Position numbers and translations under genes: made by a program. The notes beneath the pieces are model-generated. The model ran no database searches, was not told where the DNA came from, and saw only the letters and a program-made list of their open reading frames with translations. Positions 1 through 7,177 of a DNA stretch of 10,425 nt are shown piece by piece. Each line of letters starts with the position of its first letter. Position 1 is the stretch's first letter. Source of the stretch: an uncultured Collinsella sp. (lineage in GTDB: Bacteria > Actinomycetota > Coriobacteriia > Coriobacteriales > Coriobacteriaceae). The stretch is from contig CABUDB010000038.1 of the NCBI GenBank assembly GCA_902490245.1, forward strand, positions 1-10,425, written 5' to 3'.

Positions 1-66
1 TGTATAACCCGCCATTCGTGGGTACCATTCAACGCGTACGCAAACAAAAAGGGTTAATTCGCGTGG

Positions 67-72
67 TATAAC
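67..72 (+). promoter_or_regulatory. Possible -10 element of the groES promoter (weak)
   Basis: A TATAAC hexamer lies 28 bases before the groES start and would place transcription start near 79. No good -35 hexamer is found 16-18 bases upstream, so this is only a candidate. TAACCC at 5-10 is inverted at 51-56 (GGGTTA), which might be an operator. The classical CIRCE operator for the repressor HrcA (TTAGCACTC-N9-GAGTGCTAA) and a HAIR-type HspR site are both absent from bases 1-100. Heat-shock control must therefore use another signal or lie further upstream. Confidence 0.25.
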
Positions 73-100
73 CGCGCGGCCCAAAAAGGAGGAGACAAGC

Positions 101-394
101 ATGTCGTCTTTGAAGCCGCTTGCAGATCGTGTTCTGGTCAAGCCCGACGAGGCCGAGCAGAAGACCGCTTCTGGTCTGTATATCGCCAGCAACGCCCAGG
201 AGAAGCCGCAGCGTGGCACCATCGTTGCCGTTGGCGCCGGCAAGGTCAACGACAAGGGTGAGCGCATTCCCATGGACGTCAAGGTCGGTGACGTTGTCAT
301 CTACGGTAAGTTCGGTGGCAACGAGGTCAAGGTCGACGGCGAGAAGTATCTGCTGATGCGCGCCGACGACATCTACGCCGTCGTCGAGGCCTAG
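101..394 (+). CDS. groES: Co-chaperonin GroES (10 kDa chaperonin)
   Basis: GroES forms the heptameric lid that caps the GroEL cylinder in the cytoplasm and closes the folding chamber during the ATP cycle. The 97-residue product has the usual family length (about 95). It opens with the typical strand LKPLADRVLVKP (residues 4-15). The mobile loop follows at about 17-36, with the hydrophobic contact tripeptide Leu26-Tyr27-Ile28 where E. coli has Ile-Val-Leu. The rest matches the family: RGTIVAVGAGK (38-48), VKVGDVVIYGKFGG and the C-terminal DDIYAVVEA. The start is fixed by a strong ribosome binding site, AGGAGGAG at 87-94. groEL follows after 96 bases, the classic chaperonin operon. Codon use is strongly biased to C/G-ending codons, as expected of a highly expressed gene. 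Identification is secure. Confidence 0.98.
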   Translation: MSSLKPLADRVLVKPDEAEQKTASGLYIASNAQEKPQRGTIVAVGAGKVNDKGERIPMDVKVGDVVIYGKFGGNEVKVDGEKYLLMRADDIYAVVEA

Positions 395-412
395 TCTCGT
401 CAGAATCTCTGA

Positions 413-2128
<1,716 letters not shown>

Positions 2129-2154
2129 GGCCGACAAGGTCTAGAACTCCCACC

Positions 2155-2290
2155 GGGAATCCGGGGGCGTGACGGGGCTTCTCTCCGGAACGTCCTCGGA
2201 CATGCAAAGAGGCTCCGCATCGCGCTTCGCGCTGCGGAGCCTCTTTGCGGAATGTTCCGGAGAGAAACCCCGTCACGCCCCCGGATCCCC
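2155..2290. repeat. Long nested inverted repeat (136 bp) downstream of groEL
   Basis: The outer arms, 2155-2191 and 2254-2290, are 37 bases each and complementary except at two positions (2158/2287 and 2178/2267). Inside them, after short unpaired flanks (2192-2203 and 2249-2253), sits a second, separate perfect hairpin at 2204-2248. The whole block begins 26 bases after the groEL stop. The inner part looks like a transcription terminator. The near-perfect outer arms are far longer than a terminator needs and suggest a palindromic repeat element (REP or MITE-like) carrying or flanking the terminator. No transposase and no clear target-site duplication are visible. The structure is certain; its nature as a mobile or repeated element is inference. 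Confidence 0.85.
2204..2248 (+). terminator. Probable groESL transcription terminator (inner hairpin)
   Basis: GCAAAGAGGCTCCGCA (2204-2219) pairs perfectly with 2233-2248. Four more G-C pairs lie inside (2221-2224 with 2228-2231), leaving a CTT apical loop. The 3' arm ends in CTCTTTG and the 5' arm begins with GCAAAGAG. The A and T tracts are therefore part of the stem, as in bidirectional Rho-independent terminators. The T tract is only three bases, so efficiency is uncertain. Its position after groEL and before the ribU promoter fits a boundary between two transcription units. Confidence 0.65.
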
Positions 2291-2359
2291 TGCGTTTACG
2301 GCCTTGAGGTCGGCGTGGGCGGAGATCGTGGCTGATGGGGATACGTGTCCCGGTCGCTG

Positions 2360-2380
2360 TTTCGCGGCTTTGCCGCGAAA
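2360..2380. repeat. Short perfect hairpin TTTCGCGGC-TTT-GCCGCGAAA
   Basis: This is a 9-bp perfect stem (2360-2368 with 2372-2380) closing a TTT loop. It lies in the gene-free stretch between groEL and the ribU promoter. There is no T-run on either side, which argues against a Rho-independent terminator. It may be a REP-like unit or a leftover structural element. Apart from this hairpin and the nested repeat, I see nothing coding or regulatory in 2291-2455. Confidence 0.5.
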
Positions 2381-2455
2381 GGCGCACTACTTTGGGATGG
2401 GGGGAACGTGGTTGTTGCGGCAACTGATCCCCGCCATAAATTACCCTTGGCATAC

Positions 2456-2483
2456 TTGCGTGAACGATTGCTCGTGCTACACT
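2456..2483 (+). promoter_or_regulatory. Probable promoter of the ribU operon (extended -10)
   Basis: A -35-like TTGCGT (2456-2461) is separated by 16 bases from TACACT (2478-2483). The -10 is preceded by TG and one base (TGC at 2475-2477), the extended -10 arrangement. Transcription would start near 2490, right at the first paired base of the FMN riboswitch (2492). That agreement is the best support for this call. Confidence 0.6.
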
Positions 2484-2491
2484 TGCAATTG

Positions 2492-2678
2492 CTGTTTCAG
2501 GGCGGGGTGGAATTCCCCACTGGCGGTAAATCGGGCGGTGTCAAAGGGACGCCGTGGAGCAGGCGAGGTGCCTGCGACTGAGCCGATGAGTCCGCGACCC
2601 GTGCGTGTGTTGGTTCGCATGCCGGCTGAACTGGTGAGATCCCAGTACCAACGGTTAGAGTCCGGATGAAAGAGGCAG
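2492..2678 (+). ncRNA. FMN riboswitch (RFN element)
   Basis: The RNA binds flavin mononucleotide and switches off the downstream riboflavin importer when flavin is plentiful. The conserved RFN blocks are present in order: GGCGGGGTGGAATTCCCC (2501-2518), where GGGG (2504-2507) pairs with CCCC (2515-2518); CTGGCGGTAAA (2520-2530); GTCCGCGACCC (2590-2600); CTGGTGAGATCCCAG (2631-2645); and AGAGTCCGGATGAAAGA (2657-2673). The closing helix P1 is CTGTTTC (2492-2498) with GAGGCAG (2672-2678), including two G-U pairs. The variable arm between the second and third blocks is enlarged and contains its own hairpin GCAGGC/GCCTGC (2559-2564 with 2570-2575). The 3' strand of P1 overlaps the only ribosome binding site available for ribU, and there is no terminator before the start codon. 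Control of translation is therefore more likely than transcription termination. Identification is very secure; the mechanism is inferred. Confidence 0.95.
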
Positions 2679-2686
2679 GTGATCTT

Positions 2687-3277
2687 ATGTCTGAACAGTC
2701 GCAGCATATCCATTTTGAGAACACGAATAGGTGGAGCACCAAACAGCTCGTTACCATGGCGCTGATGTGCGCCCTGGGCGCCCTGTTTATGTACGTGCAG
2801 CTGCCCATCCTTCCTTCGGCGCCGTTTTTGACCTATGATCCGTCGCTGGTGCCGGCGATGGTGTGCGGGTTTGCGTATGGTCCCGGCACCGGTACCGCTG
2901 TTGCCGCTATGGCTATCGTTATCCATGCGCTCACCACGGGTGACTGGGTCGGCGCGCTTATGAACTTGGTTGCCACGCTGGGCTATATTCTGCCCGCGGC
3001 TATCGTTTACCAGAAGATGCACACCTATAAGGGTGCCGTGATTGGCCTGGTGCTCGGCGTCATTGCCGCTACAGCGCTGTCTATGGTCGCAAACCTTACC
3101 ATTGGCGTATGGTTCTGGTATGGCTCGGTCGATGTGATCGCCCCGCTCATGATTCCTGCCGTACTGCCGTTCAACCTTATCAAGACCGTGCTTAACTCGG
3201 TATTGACGCTTGCGGTGTACAAGGCGGTTTCCAACCTCATCACGCCTAAAAAGGACCAGGTCAAAGGCCGCGCATGA
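2687..3277 (+). CDS. ribU: Riboflavin ECF transporter, substrate-binding S component RibU
   Basis: RibU is the membrane S component that binds riboflavin outside the cell and works with the EcfA ATPases and EcfT to import it. The 196-residue protein has about six hydrophobic segments from residue 20 to 185. It carries the family hallmarks FLTYDPSLVP (47-56), followed by a GFAYGPGTG loop, and PFNLIK (161-166) near the last helix. An ATG at 2666 is in frame but lies inside the conserved riboswitch end (GGATGAAAG). The ATG at 2687 is preferred, with AGAGG/AGGTG as ribosome binding site overlapping riboswitch helix P1. The FMN riboswitch makes riboflavin the expected substrate. The stop overlaps the next start by 4 bases (ATGA), so translation is probably coupled. 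Other S-component specificities are unlikely given both motif and riboswitch. Confidence 0.93.
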   Translation: MSEQSQHIHFENTNRWSTKQLVTMALMCALGALFMYVQLPILPSAPFLTYDPSLVPAMVCGFAYGPGTGTAVAAMAIVIHALTTGDWVGALMNLVATLGYILPAAIVYQKMHTYKGAVIGLVLGVIAATALSMVANLTIGVWFWYGSVDVIAPLMIPAVLPFNLIKTVLNSVLTLAVYKAVSNLITPKKDQVKGRA

Positions 3278-5178
3278 TTGAGTGTCGGGGCGTTTCCTTT
3301 AGTTATGACGGTGCCGCACCGGCGCTCGACGGCGTCGATCTGAACATCGAGGACGGGGAGTTTTTCTGCATCCTCGGTGGCAATGGGTCGGGCAAGTCGA
3401 CGTTTGCCAAGCATCTGAATGCGCTGTTGCAGCCCGATGCGGGCACGGTACGCATCAACGGCATGGATGCGTCCGACCCCGAGCTGGTCTACGACATTCG
3501 TTCGACCGCGGGCATGGTATTCCAGAATCCCGACGACCAGCTGGTGGCAACGCTTGTCGAAGATGACATTGCGTTTGGTCCCGAAAACCTAGGCGTGCCA
3601 TCGGCGCAAATTGCGCAGCGCGTACGCGAGGCGCTGAAAGGCGTGGGCCTGGTGGGCTTTGAGCACCACGAGACCCATGCGCTTTCGGGCGGCCAAAAGC
3701 AGCGCGTGGCGCTCGCCGGCGTGCTTGCCATGGAACCGCGCGTGCTCATTTTGGATGAGGCTTCCTCGATGCTTGATCCGCGTGGGCGCAAGGGCTTCAT
3801 GAAGGCTTGCCGCGCGTTGCACGATCGCGGCATGACCATCGTGATGATTACGCACTTTATGGAAGAGGCCGCTGAGGCCGATCGTGTCGCGGTGTTTCGG
3901 GCGGGGCGCGTTGCCATGCTCGGTACGCCCGAGGAAATCTTGACGCGAGCGGACGAACTTGCGCAGCTCAACCTGGATATGCCGGCGTCGTGCTGCTTAG
4001 GTAGGACACTTCGTGCGAAGGGCGTGCCCGTTTGCGCGCAGGTACGTGAGGCGGATATGGTCGCCGAGATTGCGCAGACTTATGCCGAGCGAAGTGGGGC
4101 AGGCACCGCGGGGCAGTCTTCCGCATCCCAGTTGGAAATCGCTGACGGCACTGTTCCGGTAGACAACGAGGGCAACGCGTCGGAGCCCGTCATAGAGCTA
4201 TCCCATGTTTCGTACAGTTATTCGCTCAGTCCGCGCGAGCGCCGCCGCTGGCATAAGCGCTCGGCCACTGCGGGCAAATCGAGCAAGCAGGCTCTCTGGG
4301 GAAACGACCCAAGCAGCCCGTGGGCGCTGCGCGATGTATCGCTGACAGTGCGTCGCGGCGAGTTCCTGGGGCTAGCGGGCCATACCGGTTCGGGTAAATC
4401 CACGCTGGTCCAGCATCTCAACGGCTTGATTCGCCCCCAGGAGGGATCCGTTCGCGCGCTGGGGCTCGATCTGTCAAACAAGAAAGACGCCGCCGCGGTT
4501 AAGGCCAAGGTCGGCGTGGTGTTTCAATATCCCGAGCGTCAGCTGTTTGCCGAAACCGTGGCGCAGGACGTGGCGTTTGGTCCGCACAACCTTGGCTTGC
4601 CGCAAGATGAAGTCGACCGTCGTGTCGAGTCATCGCTCTCGCGCGTGGGCCTCGACCTTACCACGGTCGGCGACAAGAGTCCCTTTGAGCTTTCGGGCGG
4701 TCAGCAACGGCGCGTGGCATTCGCCGGCGTGCTCGCCATGGAGCCCGAAGTCCTGGTGCTCGATGAACCCATGGCGGGGCTCGATCCGGCTGCGCGCAGG
4801 GATTTCCTTGAGCTTATCGATCGACTTCACCGCGATGGCCTGACCGTTGTCATGGTTTCGCACAGCATGGATGACCTGGCCAATTGCTGCGACCGTATCG
4901 TCGTAATGAACGAAGGCGCGGTGTTTGTCGAGGGAATCCCCGCGCAGGTGTTTGCGCATGCCGATGAGCTCAAGTCGATCGGCTTGGGCGTACCTGCTGC
5001 TCAGCGCATGGCGTTGGCGCTCGCGGAAGCAGGCGTGCCGCTGCGTCGTGGCGGGCTCTATACGGTTGAGTCGTTGGCCGACGAGTTGGTGGACCTGCTA
5101 ATCGGTCGCTCGGGCGGTCCTTCTAACGTCGCGGACATTGCTAAATCCAAGACGGTTGCGCGAGAGGAGGGCTGCTAA
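3274..5178 (+). CDS. Fused ECF transporter ATPase, EcfA1-EcfA2 in one chain
   Basis: This is the energising ATPase of an energy-coupling-factor importer, acting at the cytoplasmic face of the membrane. Its 634 residues hold two complete ABC cassettes, where the family usually has two separate proteins of about 280 residues. Cassette 1 has Walker A GGNGSGKST (35-43), Q-loop VFQNPDDQ (82-89), signature LSGGQKQR (137-144), Walker B VLILDEAS (157-164) and switch His194. Cassette 2 has GHTGSGKST (369-377), VFQYPERQ (416-423), LSGGQQRR (473-480), VLVLDEPM (493-500) and His530. FQNPDDQ and DEAxSMLDP are EcfA1-like and FQYPERQ is EcfA2-like, so the order is A1 then A2. Both sites look catalytically intact. 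A linker of about 70 residues joins them (about 235-305). Cassette 2 also carries a basic insertion (RERRRWHKRS, about 321-349) near its N-terminus. It overlaps ribU by 4 bases and ecfT by 1. Confidence 0.94.
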   Translation: MIECRGVSFSYDGAAPALDGVDLNIEDGEFFCILGGNGSGKSTFAKHLNALLQPDAGTVRINGMDASDPELVYDIRSTAGMVFQNPDDQLVATLVEDDIAFGPENLGVPSAQIAQRVREALKGVGLVGFEHHETHALSGGQKQRVALAGVLAMEPRVLILDEASSMLDPRGRKGFMKACRALHDRGMTIVMITHFMEEAAEADRVAVFRAGRVAMLGTPEEILTRADELAQLNLDMPASCCLGRTLRAKGVPVCAQVREADMVAEIAQTYAERSGAGTAGQSSASQLEIADGTVPVDNEGNASEPVIELSHVSYSYSLSPRERRRWHKRSATAGKSSKQALWGNDPSSPWALRDVSLTVRRGEFLGLAGHTGSGKSTLVQHLNGLIRPQEGSVRALGLDLSNKKDAAAVKAKVGVVFQYPERQLFAETVAQDVAFGPHNLGLPQDEVDRRVESSLSRVGLDLTTVGDKSPFELSGGQQRRVAFAGVLAMEPEVLVLDEPMAGLDPAARRDFLELIDRLHRDGLTVVMVSHSMDDLANCCDRIVVMNEGAVFVEGIPAQVFAHADELKSIGLGVPAAQRMALALAEAGVPLRRGGLYTVESLADELVDLLIGRSGGPSNVADIAKSKTVAREEGC

Positions 5179-5978
5179 TGGAGTCGTTTTCGTTTGGCAG
5201 CTACTATCCCGGCGATAGCGCGATCCACCGCCTGGACCCGCGAACTAAGTTGCTCTTGGGCTTTGTGCTTCTGATCACGACGCTCACAGTCAGCAGCTTC
5301 CGCGGACTGGCCCCGGTCGCAATCTTCGTTGTCCTGATCTATACCGTGTCCCGGGTGCCGTTGCGCCGGGTCCTATCATCGATGGCACCATTGCTAGCGA
5401 TTGTCGTGGTGGTCGCAGTGCTCAACCTGTTTTCCGACCAGAGCGGGCGCATCCTGTGGCAGCTCGGCTTTCTGCAGATAAGCGAGGGCTCGCTGCGTTC
5501 TGCGGCGTTTATGGCGTGCCGCCTGAGCTTGATGATGGCCGGCATGAGCGCCATTACGCTCACCACACCGACACTCGACCTCACCGCGGGCTTTGAGCGC
5601 CTGCTCGCGCCGTTTGCGCGTGTGGGACTTCCTGCACACGAGCTCGGCATGATTATGGGTATCGCGCTGCGCTTTATGCCGCAGTTTGCCACCGAGATGA
5701 AGCAGACGGCCGATGCGCAGGCGAGCCGCGGTGCGCGCGTGACGGGAGGCCCGCTCGGCGGAGTGCGTATGCTCGGCAGTGTGGCGATTCCGCTGTTCAC
5801 GGGCGTGTTCCGTCATGCCGAGACGCTTTCGGCCGCCATGGATGCCCGTTGCTATCATGGCGAGCAGGGCCGCACACGTTTGCATGCGCTTGCATTTGGC
5901 CGCAGCGATGCGTTGGCGGCGGTGGTGACGGCGTTGCTGCTCATCTGCGTCATCGTCATCAACCTTCAACTTGTTTAG
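5178..5978 (+). CDS. ecfT: ECF transporter transmembrane component EcfT
   Basis: EcfT is the membrane protein that couples ATP hydrolysis by the EcfA dimer to toppling of the S component. The 266-residue product has hydrophobic segments at about 25-40, 45-58, 69-85, 107-130, 155-170 and 244-265. The two cytoplasmic coupling motifs that dock into the ATPases are present: AQASRGA (180-186) and AMDARCYHG (220-228). In the second, Cys225 stands where many homologues have Gly (ARG); I believe ARC occurs in the family. The start ATG overlaps the ecfA stop by one base (TAATG) and has AGGAGG at 5165-5170, giving tight translational coupling. With RibU and the fused ATPase, all parts of a complete importer lie side by side. 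The module may also serve other S components encoded elsewhere in the genome. Confidence 0.94.
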   Translation: MESFSFGSYYPGDSAIHRLDPRTKLLLGFVLLITTLTVSSFRGLAPVAIFVVLIYTVSRVPLRRVLSSMAPLLAIVVVVAVLNLFSDQSGRILWQLGFLQISEGSLRSAAFMACRLSLMMAGMSAITLTTPTLDLTAGFERLLAPFARVGLPAHELGMIMGIALRFMPQFATEMKQTADAQASRGARVTGGPLGGVRMLGSVAIPLFTGVFRHAETLSAAMDARCYHGEQGRTRLHALAFGRSDALAAVVTALLLICVIVINLQLV

Positions 5979-6008
5979 GCGCGATTCGAGCGCAAGAAAG
6001 GGGTCCCT

Positions 6009-6455
6009 ATGACCGACAACGACCGCACGGCTCAGCTCGGGCGCGTCTGCTCGTATCTCAGGCGCATTCCGGCGTGGTATCTTGCTACGACCGATGCGAG
6101 CGACGGGCATCAGCCCCGCGTGAGGCCGTTTTCGTTTGCCATGGTCGATGACGGCAAGCTGTGGTTTTGCACGTCGCGCGACAAGGACGTGTGGGCGGAG
6201 TTGAGCGCGAATCCCAAGTTTGAGGTATCGGGCTGGAAGCCGGGGGAGTGCTGGATCGTGTTAACCGGTGAGGCCGCGCTCGAGGACGATGCAGTCGTGA
6301 GCGACAAGGTGCGCCAGGCGGGCTTTAGGCACATGGTGGGCATTGGCGAGCAACACGATAGCGCCAACGACGGCCGCCTTGCATTCTTCTCGGTCCGCAA
6401 CATCGCCGCACGGTTCTGCGATATCGACGGCAGCGAAGAGCGCCTCGAGCTCTGA
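6009..6455 (+). CDS. Pyridoxamine 5'-phosphate oxidase-fold (flavin split-barrel) protein, copy 1
   Basis: This is a small protein of 148 residues of the pyridoxamine 5'-phosphate oxidase-like superfamily, whose members usually bind FMN (some bind F420 or haem) as a dimeric split barrel. The visible core is PAWYLATTDASDG (21-33), RVRPFSFAMVDDGKLWFCTSRDKDVW (37-62, a phosphate-binding-type Arg and barrel strands), then FEVSGWKPGECWIVLTGEA (71-89). No signal peptide or membrane segment is seen. The start is supported by AAAGGGG (5997-6003). It lies 30 bases after ecfT and so probably belongs to the FMN-riboswitch operon, which supports FMN as its cofactor. The substrate cannot be told: it is too short and too different to call as true PdxH, and nitroreductase-like or general flavin reductase roles are possible. 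A related gene follows 54 bases later. Confidence 0.85.
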   Translation: MTDNDRTAQLGRVCSYLRRIPAWYLATTDASDGHQPRVRPFSFAMVDDGKLWFCTSRDKDVWAELSANPKFEVSGWKPGECWIVLTGEAALEDDAVVSDKVRQAGFRHMVGIGEQHDSANDGRLAFFSVRNIAARFCDIDGSEERLEL

Positions 6456-6509
6456 TTTCCCAAATTGACTACCCATTGCAAAAAGACTGGTCAGGCGACA
6501 GGAGGAAAC

Positions 6510-6920
6510 GTGGACGGATTGAATACGGTGCTGGAGTATCTGACGTCGGTGCCGGCGTGGTATCTGGCGACGAGCGTTGACGGACAGCCGCATGTGCGTC
6601 CATTTTCGTTTGCGCAGATCCAGGACGGCAAGCTGTGGTTTGTAACGGCGCGCACCAAAGATGTGTGGCAGGAGCTGCTGCAAAATCAGCGCTTCGAGGT
6701 CACGAGTTGGTGGCCGGGCCATGGCTGGCTCATCTTGCGCGGGCGTGCCGGCTTGGATGACCGGGCTTTAGACGAAATGCGCGAAGCCGGATGGAAGCAT
6801 CTAGAGCGCCTGGGCGAGCACTATGAGGGGCCTAACGACCCCACGCTCGTCTTCTTTAGCGTCGAGGATCCCGAGGCTTTTATCTGCAATCACGACGAAT
6901 GGGTGCCGGTCGAGCTCTAG
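6510..6920 (+). CDS. Pyridoxamine 5'-phosphate oxidase-fold (flavin split-barrel) protein, copy 2
   Basis: This is a 136-residue paralogue of the preceding gene. The same blocks occur in the same order: PAWYLAT (15-21), HVRPFSFAQIQDGKLWF (28-44), KDVWQEL (50-56), FEVTSWWPG (62-70), a GEHYEGPND stretch (102-110) and FFSV (115-118). A GTG start at 6510 is chosen because AGGAGG (6500-6505) lies just upstream. An in-frame TTG at 6465 would add 15 residues with no similarity to copy 1 and has no good ribosome binding site. It lacks the two extra residues in the first turn (after AT) that copy 1 has. The tandem arrangement suggests duplication followed by divergence, or a heterodimer. The likely cofactor is FMN; the substrate is unknown. 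Confidence 0.83.
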   Translation: MDGLNTVLEYLTSVPAWYLATSVDGQPHVRPFSFAQIQDGKLWFVTARTKDVWQELLQNQRFEVTSWWPGHGWLILRGRAGLDDRALDEMREAGWKHLERLGEHYEGPNDPTLVFFSVEDPEAFICNHDEWVPVEL

Positions 6921-6957
6921 CCGGCTGGCTCATCCTAACAACTTGGTTTTCGCATGG

Positions 6958-7011
6958 GCGGGCCCCGTATTGCCCGGCGCCGTTAGGAGCGCCGGTCAAT
7001 ACGGGGCCCGC
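6958..7011 (+). terminator. Strong GC-rich hairpin closing the ribU operon
   Basis: A stem of 23 pairs with a single mismatch (6973/6996) is formed by 6958-6980 and 6989-7011, around an 8-base loop. It starts 37 bases after the stop of the second split-barrel gene. Only a weak T-containing stretch follows (TCCATTTGT), so it is not a textbook intrinsic terminator. Its position between two transcription units, and the absence of any other candidate, make termination or 3'-end protection the likely role. The gene-free stretch 6921-7177 otherwise holds only the arg operator region. Confidence 0.6.
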
Positions 7012-7054
7012 TCCATTTGTCAATTCCTTCAAGCGAATGTGTCAGGAATGTTTC

Positions 7055-7096
7055 AATGCATGAATATGCAAGCCATTTACGCATTCATGCATCTTT
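7055..7096. promoter_or_regulatory. Probable tandem ARG boxes (ArgR operator) before argC
   Basis: Two palindromic sites lie in an AT-richer patch. Site 1 is TGCATGAATATGCA (7057-7070, TGCAT-N4-ATGCA) and site 2 is GCATTCATGC (7081-7090). Their centres are about 22 bases apart, close to the 21-base spacing of paired ARG boxes in E. coli. Together they also form a perfect 10-bp inverted repeat, ATGCATGAAT (7056-7065) with ATTCATGCAT (7083-7092). Known ArgR sites are built on TGAAT/ATTCA and, in actinobacteria, on TGCAT-type half-sites. The place is right for arginine repression of argC. A promoter must lie nearby, perhaps TTGATG (7096-7101) with CATAAC (7121-7126), but its 19-base spacing is poor, so I do not list it separately. 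Confidence 0.6.
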
Positions 7097-7131
7097 TGAT
7101 GCTAAAGTTTCAACCCACTTCATAACGACCG

Positions 7132-7163
7132 CTGCGAAATGCGCATCGGTGCATAAATCGCAG
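7132..7163 (+). repeat. Leader hairpin just before the argC ribosome binding site
   Basis: CTGCGA (7132-7137) pairs with TCGCAG (7158-7163). Inside, ATGCGC (7139-7144) pairs with GTGCAT (7149-7154), with one G-T wobble and an ATCG loop. A small internal bulge separates the two helices. The hairpin ends three bases before AAGGAG (7166-7171). It could tune argC translation, and its inner TGC/GCA halves also resemble a third, weaker ArgR half-site pair. The function is inference. Confidence 0.4.
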
Positions 7164-7177
7164 ACAAGGAGTCTGAT

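Noticed and set aside
2666..2668. ATG 2666 as the ribU start
   Set aside because: This ATG belongs to the conserved GGATGAAAG end of the FMN riboswitch, and its upstream bases are riboswitch core rather than a ribosome binding site. ATG 2687 has AGAGG/AGGTG upstream.
2169..2669. Open frame of 166 codons across the groEL-ribU gap
   Set aside because: It runs through the nested palindrome and the FMN riboswitch, has no ribosome binding site, and shows no protein-like pattern.
6465..6467. TTG start for the second split-barrel gene
   Set aside because: There is no good ribosome binding site, and the added 15 residues do not match the paralogue. AGGAGG before GTG 6510 is much stronger.
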